DNA from: an uncultured Methylococcaceae bacterium
Lineage (GTDB): Bacteria; Pseudomonadota; Gammaproteobacteria; Methylococcales; Methylomonadaceae
Length of the DNA stretch: 33,727 bases
Direction: 5' to 3'
Assembly: GCA_903873165.1 (NCBI GenBank)
Contig: CAIQNQ010000105.1
Location: forward strand, 1 to 33,727
This document shows, one piece after another, positions 1 through 7,689 of this stretch. A model generated the notes under the pieces. It was not told the origin of the DNA. It made no database searches and was given only the letters and a program-made list of their open reading frames with translations. The translations under genes were made by a program, and so were the position numbers. Position 1 is the stretch's first letter. Every line of letters begins with the position of its first letter.

Positions 1-183
1 CAGCCAACTGGTCATTGCTCGCACATAATCTAAATGTAATTTATCAGGATCGGCTAAAAAAATACTACTTTGTTTTGCTTGCGTGCCAAAATGTAACGAT
101 CGAACGCCATTTTGTTCAACGATCTCTATAATGCCTTCATCGTCATAGCTTTCATGGATAAGGTGGCCTTCATATTTGTGCAT
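1..183 (-). CDS. Spermidine synthase-like protein, N-terminal part (truncated by window edge)
   Basis: The first 61 codons are present; the ATG is at 181-183 and the frame is open to base 1. The translation begins MHKYEGHLIHESYDDEG and continues with RSLHFGT, QSSIFLADPDKLHLDYVRAM. That is the N-terminal beta-hairpin region of the SpeE/polyamine aminopropyltransferase family, which normally has R-L-FG...QS-M--P--L---Y---M. The SAM-binding catalytic domain lies outside the window, so it cannot be told whether this is a true spermidine synthase or one of the many SpeE-like methyltransferase-fold relatives. It is divergent from the gene at 426 and is probably not part of the polysaccharide locus. 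Confidence 0.75.
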   Translation of the reverse strand, partial: MHKYEGHLIHESYDDEGIIEIVEQNGVRSLHFGTQAKQSSIFLADPDKLHLDYVRAMTSWL

Positions 184-319
184 GGCAATCTGACGGTTGT
201 CAGTAAAATTTAACAATTAACACTTATTATACACGAGCTTGATAATTAACTGACTGCTTTGGTAGGAATATGCGTGCGCATTATTTTTATTTTAAGATAT
301 ATTAGCGTTGATTTATTGC

Positions 320-348
320 TTAACTTGATACAATCCTTCTGGTATATT
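320..348 (+). promoter_or_regulatory. Candidate sigma70 promoter for the 426-1866 gene pair
   Basis: TTAACT at 320-325 and TATATT at 343-348 are separated by 17 bases, in the AT-rich space (184-425) between two divergent genes. The -10 matches 5 of 6 consensus bases and the -35 matches 4 of 6. Such AT-rich DNA gives many chance matches, so this is only a candidate. Confidence 0.25.
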
Positions 349-414
349 GTTTTTAGGTGTTTTATGATGTGGTTTTACATGAGTTTGTTTGTACTTAGAG
401 ATAAATTAATAGTG

Positions 415-421
415 AAGGAGG
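415..421 (+). promoter_or_regulatory. Strong Shine-Dalgarno site for a GTG start
   Basis: AAGGAGG lies 4 bases upstream of the GTG at 426. It supports GTG as the start of the 165-residue protein although no ATG is present there. Confidence 0.6.
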
Positions 422-425
422 CAGT

Positions 426-923
426 GTGGAAGAATTGATATTTGTATTGTTTGTTATATTTGTAGCTTATGTGTTTTTTAACTCTGGTAATGAAAAGAAA
501 GCGGAGCCTAAAGCAGCAGATCTTAAAAATACAGCAGAAACAGTTGATGTCGTCATAGATGTGAAGCCAGCTATCTCTGAGCCAGTTAAAAAATCGAGTA
601 TTATCAAACCTAAAGTAATTAAAAAAGCGGCGCCTAGAGTAGTAGAGCCCAAAGTAGAAGCTCCAAAAGAAGTATCTGAAAAGCCAGTTATCAAAGCGCC
701 TGTTAAAACCGCTGCAAAAAAAGGTTTAAAAAATCCATTAACAGGTGAAATAGCTACTACCTATAATAATTACCGTTTTACTAAGCGTTGGATTAAAGAT
801 GCCTTGGTCACAGAAGGATTATTAGAGCAAGTTTATAAAAATGCTGAATTAACCGAAGCAGTAGAAGCTAATATTAAACTTGCTATCAGTCAATTAGAAG
901 CGCTAGATAACTACAAACCTTAA
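426..923 (+). CDS. Small membrane-anchored protein with a Lys/Pro/Val-rich linker, function unknown
   Basis: I do not recognise this 165-residue protein. Three parts can be seen. A hydrophobic segment at about residues 4-19 would act as an uncleaved N-terminal membrane anchor. A low-complexity stretch at about 25-100 is rich in Lys, Pro, Val, Ala and Glu, with repeated PKV/VKK/PVK-type words, and is probably disordered. A compact, likely helical C-terminal region at about 103-165 starts with KNPLTGEIATTYNNYRF and contains no Cys. The layout suggests an inner-membrane anchor that holds a small globular domain away from the membrane. The start is GTG with a strong ribosome site. The next gene follows after 10 bases, so the two are probably co-transcribed. 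Confidence 0.6.
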   Translation: MEELIFVLFVIFVAYVFFNSGNEKKAEPKAADLKNTAETVDVVIDVKPAISEPVKKSSIIKPKVIKKAAPRVVEPKVEAPKEVSEKPVIKAPVKTAAKKGLKNPLTGEIATTYNNYRFTKRWIKDALVTEGLLEQVYKNAELTEAVEANIKLAISQLEALDNYKP

Positions 924-933
924 TTTTTATATC

Positions 934-1866
934 GTGAAAGACCAACCATTTATATTTGATCAAATTCATATTGAAGTTGCTCGTAATGCCACCGATGATT
1001 TCAATTTATTTCATGATAAGCATAAATGGTTACAAATAACTCATAATCCTTTTAAAGGGCCTATCGTATTAGGGTATCAGCTTAATACTTTAATAGAATA
1101 TCAAATTCAGCTTTATAGAGCTGCTCATCATGAAGATCAGATTATCGCCCAAAATAATCTGCGCTTTAGTAATTATCAAATCACATTTGTAAATGCGGTT
1201 CGCCCCAGAGCACCGGTATATTTAGATATAAAGAAAACCCTCATTAAAACCATACCTAATTTAACCCTAGGTAATAGAATTTCAATGAAGTCTGAGGATA
1301 AGACGGTATTACTGGGCTTTAAAAAAGAAACCCAAGTGCCATTGTTTTTGGCGGATACTAAATTAGATAAACTACCTGATCTTAATGAGCTAGATGATTT
1401 AACTATAGTGCCAGGAACTGACTATTTTCTTAAACGTAAATTTATGAATAATGGTTCGGTTAAAAACTTTTTATCAGGTTCTTTGGCGGAACAATCAGAT
1501 TATTTTGATGAGTTAGCCCATGTTGCGCATTACCCAGAAATCTTTCCGTGTAGCTTAAGTTCTGGAGCGTTGCTAGAAAAAGCTCAATTGGAGAATCATG
1601 ATTTTAAATTAAATCCCATGGTTTATACGTCACATGAAATTTCAGTAGATAGACACTATGTCAGTCAATTAAAGAATAATGATCGTTTACATATCTTGGT
1701 TAAACAGCTTCCAGAATCCAGCGATAATACCTTAAACCAAACCAATATATTACAAAGAACCTATCACTGCTACGGTCTTTTACAAAATAACGAGGTGTTA
1801 TTTAGAATGACCATGAATTTAGTTCCCTTAGAAGAAATCCTCAAAAACTTAAGAAAAGCTTCGTAA
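934..1866 (+). CDS. Double hot-dog (MaoC-like) protein, function unknown
   Basis: 310 residues from a GTG start. Residues about 15-60 (ATDDFNLFHDKHKW, then GPIVLGYQL) resemble the core of MaoC-type hot-dog enoyl hydratases and thioesterases, where a D-x-N-x-x-H segment is followed by G-x-I-x-x-G. The second half, from about residue 225 (MVYTSHEISVDRHYV to a terminal beta-like FRMTMNLVPLEEIL), could be a second, more degenerate hot-dog unit. The Asp/His spacing differs from the classical R-hydratase motif, so activity on an acyl-CoA or acyl-ACP is inference only. There is no signal peptide, so it is likely cytoplasmic. It lies 10 bases after the membrane-anchored small protein, and the two may form one unit unrelated to the polysaccharide genes. 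Confidence 0.55.
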   Translation: MKDQPFIFDQIHIEVARNATDDFNLFHDKHKWLQITHNPFKGPIVLGYQLNTLIEYQIQLYRAAHHEDQIIAQNNLRFSNYQITFVNAVRPRAPVYLDIKKTLIKTIPNLTLGNRISMKSEDKTVLLGFKKETQVPLFLADTKLDKLPDLNELDDLTIVPGTDYFLKRKFMNNGSVKNFLSGSLAEQSDYFDELAHVAHYPEIFPCSLSSGALLEKAQLENHDFKLNPMVYTSHEISVDRHYVSQLKNNDRLHILVKQLPESSDNTLNQTNILQRTYHCYGLLQNNEVLFRMTMNLVPLEEILKNLRKAS

Positions 1867-1963
1867 TTGATTGAAATATGCTAAATTATTTAGTTCGTTT
1901 AACTGTCGATCATAAAAAATTAACTTATATGACATATTACTGTAATATTTTTTTGCTCATATT

Positions 1964-1991
1964 TTGATATTATGTCCCAGTTTCCTATCGT
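1964..1991 (+). promoter_or_regulatory. Candidate promoter upstream of the WecG-like gene
   Basis: The 249-base space 1867-2115 is very AT-rich and has no ORF of note. TTGATA at 1964-1969 and TATCGT at 1986-1991 with a 16-base spacer are the best sigma70-like pair I found. The match is weak on the -10 side. No clear terminator was seen after the gene ending at 1866. Confidence 0.2.
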
Positions 1992-2115
1992 TTAAAGTAT
2001 TAGCCCACTAATAATTCATTTTGCTGTTATATTTGTGATTTTATTATGCAATTTGCATCACTTTATTACAATGGATTCAGGTTTAATTACATAAATAACA
2101 TTATTTATAGCTATT

Positions 2116-2940
2116 ATGCGTGCTGCACAAATTAAAATAAAACTACCGAATTTAAATAATAAAATTGATATAGTCGGTATCAAGTTTCCAATACTGAGTT
2201 ATGAAAAATGTCTGGTATTATTTAAGTATTGGATAAAAGAAGGTCAGTCGCATCAAGTATGTATTGCAAATGTACATACTGTTATGACCGCTTTAAAAGA
2301 TCCAGAATTACGTTTTATCAATCATCTATCATTAGTGACCTTGGATGGTACACCATTAGTTTGGTATGCGAAACTAGTTAGAAAATCAAAAGAATTTCAG
2401 CGCGTCTGTGGGCCAGAGTTAATGTTAAGATGTTTAGAGCATGGTCAACAACATCAGTGGAAACATTTCTTTTTAGGTGGAAAAGAAGACGTATTACATG
2501 ATTTGGTGAATGTCGTTAAATATCGTTATCCAAAAGCTAATATCGTAGGATCTTATTCTCCCCCGTTTAGAACACTTACTGAAGAAGAGGATCAAGCATT
2601 AGTTGATTTAATTAACCAACAAAAGCCAGATTTTTTGTGGGTAGGCTTAGGTGCGCCTAAGCAAGAAAAATGGATTGCGGCACACATAGATAGATTACAA
2701 GTTCCCGTGCAACTAGGCGTGGGAGCAGCATTTGACTTTAATTCGGGTCATGTATTACGCGCACCGCTATGGATGCAAGATAATGGGTTAGAGTGGATAT
2801 ACAGAGTTTTTCAAGATAAACGGTTATTTAAGCGTTATTTAGCTACCAATCCTTTATTCCTGATGTACTTTGTTAGAGATCTCTTACATTCTAAGTTATC
2901 TAAAAAAAACCTAACTCCCATTAAGCAAGTTTCCTATTAG
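2116..2940 (+). CDS. WecG/TagA/CpsF family glycosyltransferase (GT26)
   Basis: 274 residues. The family hallmarks are intact: ANVHTVMTA at about 51-59, the substrate-binding LDGTP at 76-80, the LGG nucleotide-site region at about 120-122, and GLGAPKQEKW at 177-186. GVGAAFDFNSG and a C-terminal amphipathic WIYRVFQDKRLFKRY segment, the latter typical of membrane association, follow. Members transfer ManNAcA or a similar sugar from a UDP donor to an undecaprenyl-diphosphate-linked sugar on the cytoplasmic face of the inner membrane. Which sugar is used cannot be read from sequence. It is the only polysaccharide gene on the plus strand and ends 4 bases from the convergent O-antigen ligase. The ATG at 2116 lacks an obvious Shine-Dalgarno site. 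Confidence 0.88.
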   Translation: MRAAQIKIKLPNLNNKIDIVGIKFPILSYEKCLVLFKYWIKEGQSHQVCIANVHTVMTALKDPELRFINHLSLVTLDGTPLVWYAKLVRKSKEFQRVCGPELMLRCLEHGQQHQWKHFFLGGKEDVLHDLVNVVKYRYPKANIVGSYSPPFRTLTEEEDQALVDLINQQKPDFLWVGLGAPKQEKWIAAHIDRLQVPVQLGVGAAFDFNSGHVLRAPLWMQDNGLEWIYRVFQDKRLFKRYLATNPLFLMYFVRDLLHSKLSKKNLTPIKQVSY

Positions 2941-2944
2941 GGTG

Positions 2945-4294
2945 TTATTTCGTCCGTGTAGACGAGGCTTGGGAAACACCGACACCTAGCATTAAAGCAT
3001 AGGTATAAGCGACTGCAGGGATTTGTAAACTAAAATCTGCAAAGGCGTGCGTGCCGACTAACACACTAGCGGCAAATCCTAAAGCGGGGTAAAACCAGTT
3101 TCTTCTGCGTACCCAAACACCGCGTAAACATAATAACGCCAGCCATAGCATGGATAAAAACAAAGCCATGGCAGGTATCCAGCCCAATTCAAAAATATTT
3201 TCTAAATAGGTATTGTGAGCCTTGTCGTAAAAGCCATCGATTGTTTCATCTCGATATAATCTAAAACTGTTTTCAAAGGTACCGTAACCTAAGCCTAAAA
3301 AATCCGGCTCAGTAGCGACTTTAGCTATCATAGTATATACATTTGCTCTGCCGACACTCTCTATATCAAGTCGATCTAAACGACTAATTAATACATCAAA
3401 ACTCTTCGAAAATACCAGCCAAACAATTAATGTCACCATTAACACCAAAGCGAATAAACCAGATTTCTTATTAATTTTATGACTAGCCAATAAAACAATA
3501 ACCAAGCAGATAACAGCAAACAGCGTGCTTAAACAACCACCACGAGATTGCGACATTAATAAAGCTGATATGACCGTAAAGGCCATTAACAAAGGAAACC
3601 AACCTTTAATGAGTACTTGTTCATAAAAAAATTCGCGACCAAAATGACTGCTTAATCCATATTTTAAGCTGGAATCAAACGTATTAAATAGTAAAGGTCC
3701 TATTGCTAATAAGGACAAGCCTGCATACGTGCCATAAGTATTCCGGTTAACAAACGTACTGGTGACATTATCTATGTAAGTCCACTTATCAAACCATAAA
3801 ATGGTTTTAAAGTTACCCAAATAAACAATCAACCCATACAGTGCATAAGCAAAACCAATATAAGCTAAGGCATTAAAAGTTAAAGCGGCTTTATCAGAGT
3901 TTCGATTTAATTGAAAACTTAAAAAAAACACTAGTGCATAACTCATTAAACGCATGAGTGCGGTATAAGAAGCTTCTGCATTAACGCTAATTATTGGCGT
4001 AATAGATGTTTTTAATTGCTCGGCTGCTAACTTCCAAAAAGGATGTACCCAACTATCAGGCACAAATGTAGAGGTTTGGATAAAAATCCAAATAATGGGG
4101 ATACACCATAATAAAGCAGATACCCAAATAGCTTTATTATTAAGTACTATAGTGCGTTTGTTCAATAAGACCTGTATAAAGAAAACTAAACCACACAAGG
4201 CAAATAACATAGAGCATAAGCTCCATGCCCAAGGACGGTTAGCACCAAAGGGCAGTGGAGATAAAAGTACAAAAGCCAATAAAAAATAGTACAT
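2945..4294 (-). CDS. O-antigen ligase / Wzy-type polytopic membrane protein
   Basis: About 449 residues with roughly ten or more hydrophobic segments and a long periplasmic loop. The segment SQSRGGCLSTLFAVI, followed later by GLGYGTFENSFRLYR and KAHNTYLENIFELG, is typical of the Wzy_C / O-antigen ligase family (WaaL, PglL, Wzy). A conserved Arg lies after the S-x-S and a conserved H-N lies in the periplasmic loop. The likely role is joining finished O-antigen to lipid A-core in the periplasm, or polymerisation. Since a separate Wzy-like protein is encoded at 22081, ligase is preferred. I chose the ATG at 4294; a TTG nine bases upstream (4303) is in frame but sits 2 bases from the AGGT ribosome site, whereas the ATG is 10 bases away. 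It follows the WcaI-like gene closely. Confidence 0.8.
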   Translation of the reverse strand: MYYFLLAFVLLSPLPFGANRPWAWSLCSMLFALCGLVFFIQVLLNKRTIVLNNKAIWVSALLWCIPIIWIFIQTSTFVPDSWVHPFWKLAAEQLKTSITPIISVNAEASYTALMRLMSYALVFFLSFQLNRNSDKAALTFNALAYIGFAYALYGLIVYLGNFKTILWFDKWTYIDNVTSTFVNRNTYGTYAGLSLLAIGPLLFNTFDSSLKYGLSSHFGREFFYEQVLIKGWFPLLMAFTVISALLMSQSRGGCLSTLFAVICLVIVLLASHKINKKSGLFALVLMVTLIVWLVFSKSFDVLISRLDRLDIESVGRANVYTMIAKVATEPDFLGLGYGTFENSFRLYRDETIDGFYDKAHNTYLENIFELGWIPAMALFLSMLWLALLCLRGVWVRRRNWFYPALGFAASVLVGTHAFADFSLQIPAVAYTYALMLGVGVSQASSTRTK

Positions 4295-4309
4295 AATAAA
4301 CAAGACCTA

Positions 4310-5542
4310 TTATGTGGGGTTTTTAGTTGTCATTAACTTTACTAAGTTGGCTTCGTAATTAGACAAAATAGCATCAATGCTTAAGTTTGCTTCTGCATAC
4401 ACTCTACCCGCAGCACCAAAAGTAGTACGTAAATTTTTATTTCCTGCTAAAATAGTTATTGCTTCTACTAAGGCGGTGGCATTTTCTGGTTCTATTACTA
4501 AGCCGCGTTCAGATACTACAGAAGCTAATTCAGTACCAACATTTGCCATAGCAATAACAGGCCGAGCACTGGCAAACATACCCGTTAATTTAGATGGCAT
4601 GACTAAATCTGCGGCATCAGCACGTTGTGGTAGTAAATGTATATTTGCAATGGCTAAAAACTCACCTAAACGCTCCGCTGGTTGTAAATCTAAAAACAGA
4701 ACATTTTTAAGGTTTTTGCATAGCTCAACTAAATCTTCGCGTCCTGTCCCTTCTCCACAAAAAACAAAGAATACTTCTGATTCGCATAAATTAGCTGCCT
4801 GAGCTAAAACCTCGAGTCCTTGCTTATTGCCCATGTTGCCAGAATATAAGGCGACAATTGCATCTTTAGGAATACCTAGTTCTGCTCGATACGCTGGATT
4901 ATGGTCATCGTTAGAATAGGTGAAATTACTTAAATCAACCCAGTTAGGAAATAAAACTAATTTATCCGCGTCTATCCCTTTACTTAAGGCTCTAATTAGC
5001 ATGTTTTGAGAAATCGTGCTTACTTGATTAAATAGACGCAGTAATATCCGCTTTATTTTAAGCACTATAGAACGGAGAGTTTTGCCTTTTAATAGTCCTA
5101 AATCAAATGCCGCATCTACCTCAAAATCTTGGATATGCAGACAGGCCTTAGCACCAGAAAGCTTAGCGACTAACAAAGCTTGCGGTGCACAAAATATTGT
5201 GGGTTCTACTACCCAAACAACATCAGGCCGCCAGAAAATTTGTGACAACATCATTGGGAAACTAGTCGCAGCAAAACTGGCTAAATGAATAATCCGTTTT
5301 AAACCAGACATATTAGTTGTTACCCATAAAGGACATCTAAAAATAATGACTGAGTTTACGGCTTCTACTTGCCATTTATTAGCGTAATTATTAGTTATTT
5401 TCCATTGGGGATAATAGGGCAGTGCAGTTACTACTCTAACCTGGTGGCCTTGATCAGCAAACCATTGAGCCATTTCTCCAGTGTATTTGCCAATACCAGT
5501 CAATTCTGGAGAGTAGTTAATTCCGTGAAGGAGTATTCGCAT
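4310..5542 (-). CDS. WcaI-like glycosyltransferase (GT4)
   Basis: 410 residues with the GT-B fold of glycosyltransferase family 4. The N-terminus MRILLHGINYSPELTGIGKY and the ALPYYPQWKI segment are characteristic of the colanic acid transferase WcaI group. The C-terminal donor domain carries ALYSGNMGNKQGLEVLAQAA, CGEGTGREDL and LPQRADAADLVMPSKLTGMF. The Pro-Ser-Lys segment replaces the common E-x7-E of other GT4 enzymes, as is usual in this subgroup. The likely action is transfer of a hexose or 6-deoxyhexose from a nucleotide donor at the cytoplasmic membrane face. WcaI is proposed as a fucosyltransferase in colanic acid, which would fit the gmd gene at the other end of the locus, but donor specificity is not proven by sequence. 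Confidence 0.85.
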   Translation of the reverse strand: MRILLHGINYSPELTGIGKYTGEMAQWFADQGHQVRVVTALPYYPQWKITNNYANKWQVEAVNSVIIFRCPLWVTTNMSGLKRIIHLASFAATSFPMMLSQIFWRPDVVWVVEPTIFCAPQALLVAKLSGAKACLHIQDFEVDAAFDLGLLKGKTLRSIVLKIKRILLRLFNQVSTISQNMLIRALSKGIDADKLVLFPNWVDLSNFTYSNDDHNPAYRAELGIPKDAIVALYSGNMGNKQGLEVLAQAANLCESEVFFVFCGEGTGREDLVELCKNLKNVLFLDLQPAERLGEFLAIANIHLLPQRADAADLVMPSKLTGMFASARPVIAMANVGTELASVVSERGLVIEPENATALVEAITILAGNKNLRTTFGAAGRVYAEANLSIDAILSNYEANLVKLMTTKNPT

Positions 5543-5649
5543 TAGTAAATCTCAAGTATGTTAAATTGACTGGTTAAAAAAATACAAGTTAGGCTTATTC
5601 TTTCAGGCCTCAATTATATTGACTTGAGTTGAAAATAACAATGTATAAC

Positions 5650-6516
5650 TTAATGCGAAGCTGTGTTAATTGCATCTGAAATAATATTAGCGAGTACAGT
5701 ATTACCTTCTGCGGAAGGATGTATGTTATCTCGATAGTAACTGGCTAGCCAGCGTTTATCATTTGCAACCAAAAAATATTTGCCAGGCATTAATGCTAGT
5801 TTTTCAAGGTTCGATGTGAAATGTTGGCTTCTTAGCTCTGCATCTAACAATTCCGGTTTATCAGGATAAATAATATACAAGGGTTTAAGTTGGGAAGTTT
5901 TTAAAAAATCAGCTAATTCAGTCCAAACATTTCCGGGAGGTACTTGTAAACCTTCTGGAACCACATCACATGCATCAAAAGAATGAACATATTTATTAAA
6001 CAAATACCAAAGTGCTAAGGTTGGTTTTGTGCGTGGGTGAGTAAGTTCACATTTCCATGATGAGGCTTCTGCAAAATCACCAGAATTTAATACAAAAACT
6101 ATAACATCAACTTGTTTTATTACTTCAGGATTTGAGCGTAAATAGCTTAGTTCATTACGTAATCCCCAACTACCTGCGGAAATGGGCCATATTTTTTTAG
6201 CAGTTACTTGTTCTAGTTGCGGACCAAGTCGTTCAGTTTGATCTAGTGGATTGCCACCTAATACAATACTGTCACCCACTAATAGTAGGTCTGTTTTAGT
6301 ATCCGGTAAAAATTCAGTAGCTCCCATGTGTAAGGCATTAAATTGCCAATTATGTTTATTTAAAAAACTTCCACTTTGATTAGCGGCTGGAATGTAGCCG
6401 ATAGTCGAGTTTGCATCATATATAGGGAAATCAACCATACCTTTGGCGCGAACAACAATCTCCCCACCCAAGATAATTGTTGTAATTATGATCATTGCTA
6501 TAATATATTTTTTCAT
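5650..6516 (-). CDS. Membrane-anchored or periplasmic SGNH/GDSL-type hydrolase or acyltransferase
   Basis: 288 residues. A hydrophobic N-terminus (about residues 3-19) acts as a signal peptide or anchor. Block I, LLLVGDSIVLGG, places the nucleophile at Ser83. The C-terminal block V, DNIHPSAEG, gives the Asp263-x-x-His266 pair. Block III is likely within VFVLNSGDF (Asn). This is the SGNH catalytic set. The gene follows an acyltransferase-3 gene by about 30 bases. Many OafA-type O-acetyltransferases have AT3 and SGNH as one fused polypeptide, so this protein may be the separate periplasmic acyl-transferring partner. Alternatively it is an esterase that removes O-acetyl groups. Confidence 0.75.
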   Translation of the reverse strand: MKKYIIAMIIITTIILGGEIVVRAKGMVDFPIYDANSTIGYIPAANQSGSFLNKHNWQFNALHMGATEFLPDTKTDLLLVGDSIVLGGNPLDQTERLGPQLEQVTAKKIWPISAGSWGLRNELSYLRSNPEVIKQVDVIVFVLNSGDFAEASSWKCELTHPRTKPTLALWYLFNKYVHSFDACDVVPEGLQVPPGNVWTELADFLKTSQLKPLYIIYPDKPELLDAELRSQHFTSNLEKLALMPGKYFLVANDKRWLASYYRDNIHPSAEGNTVLANIISDAINTASH

Positions 6517-6545
6517 GTTATTTTCTGATTTTTATGTCAAGTTTT

Positions 6546-7634
6546 TTATTTACCGCGATTAACCCATTTATTTATCTTTAATATTACATTTTTTTCAATT
6601 AGGAAGTAAATAATAACTGATCCAATAATCGAGATTGATGATACAACGAATAATACAGATGGAGGGTAAGCATTTTTATTAAGTTTTGACCAAAAACCCA
6701 GAGAGAAAGAGATAAAAAACTCATGAAATAAATATATTGAATAAGATGCTTCACCTAATAATAATAATAAATTATTACCCCATGAGCTTTCATGGGTTTT
6801 ACGAATGATCAACATTAAGATAACAATTGTTGCACAGACAAAAGCCATTAAGGCTGTATCAAAAGTGGTTCTTATTTGCGTTGGATCATTACTTATATAA
6901 CCAGTAATATCACTATAAATCAGAAGGCAAGCACCTAATATAATCGAGATGATAAAGACGTGGCGTAATTCAAATAGTGGTTTGATGTAACCTTTAAGAT
7001 AAAGAACTGCAATAACAAATCCAGCGCCAAAGAGCAAATTTAATTTATTAAAAAAGAAATTAAATAAGGTGGAAGTATTATCAACAAATGGCATAAGGAG
7101 TAGAGGTGAAACAAACCAAGCCCCAATAATCAAAAGATAAAATCTGCCGGCAAACCAAGAGCTACAAAAAATTATATAAAAAAGAGCCTCATGTCTTAAG
7201 GTCCAAATTACGTTTGGTGCTACTTCGCCAATAGGATAGAGAAATAATGCACGCAAAATCGGCAAAGGATCAAAAAAACCATCTCGACCAACATAACGTA
7301 ATAAAGCATAACTAATAATACTAATCCACATCAATGGAATGATACGAATAGCTCTTTTTTGTAAAAATTTTTGTACTGTAATCTTTGGCTTTAAATTGGA
7401 CGATAATGAAGTATAGGCGATAATAAAACCACTAATGACAAAAAAAAGGTCGACACCTGTTCCACCAGCTTTAAAAAATCCGCCCAAAATACTTGTATCA
7501 AAGTATTTTGGGAACTTAGCCATACCTGTAACATGGCTAAGTACGACGATAAAAACTGCAATACCTCTTAAATATTGTATTCCTTCTAGGTTATGAGTGG
7601 TTTTTGATTTAATTAAATTATTATTTTCAGACAT
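6546..7634 (-). CDS. Acyltransferase family 3 (OafA/YrhL-type) membrane protein
   Basis: 362 residues with about ten hydrophobic segments. The N-terminal motif LEGIQYLRGIAVFIVVLSH ends in the conserved His of the acyltransferase-3 family. It is followed by GTGVDLFFVISGFIIAY, KRAIRIIPLMW with the conserved Arg-x-x-Pro, and WTLRHEALFYIIF with the conserved Glu after Trp-Thr-Leu. These enzymes move acyl groups, usually acetyl, across the inner membrane onto surface glycans. No SGNH domain is attached; it is supplied by the next gene (5650-6516). The likely substrate is the O-antigen repeat. Confidence 0.88.
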   Translation of the reverse strand: MSENNNLIKSKTTHNLEGIQYLRGIAVFIVVLSHVTGMAKFPKYFDTSILGGFFKAGGTGVDLFFVISGFIIAYTSLSSNLKPKITVQKFLQKRAIRIIPLMWISIISYALLRYVGRDGFFDPLPILRALFLYPIGEVAPNVIWTLRHEALFYIIFCSSWFAGRFYLLIIGAWFVSPLLLMPFVDNTSTLFNFFFNKLNLLFGAGFVIAVLYLKGYIKPLFELRHVFIISIILGACLLIYSDITGYISNDPTQIRTTFDTALMAFVCATIVILMLIIRKTHESSWGNNLLLLLGEASYSIYLFHEFFISFSLGFWSKLNKNAYPPSVLFVVSSISIIGSVIIYFLIEKNVILKINKWVNRGK

Positions 7635-7689
7635 ATTATTTTATTTGGTTAATTTGATTATTCACATAAGGTTAATATATAATAAAATA

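Noticed and set aside
2950-2965. Hairpin TCGTC / GACGA between the convergent WecG-like and ligase genes, considered as a bidirectional terminator
   Set aside because: The stem is only five bases, lies within the ligase coding end, and has no T-run at a suitable distance on either strand.
5543-5649. AGGC...GCCT hairpin followed by a T-run on the minus strand, considered as a terminator after the SGNH gene
   Set aside because: The stem is four bases with a 12-base loop and the T-run begins about nine bases later; too weak to call.
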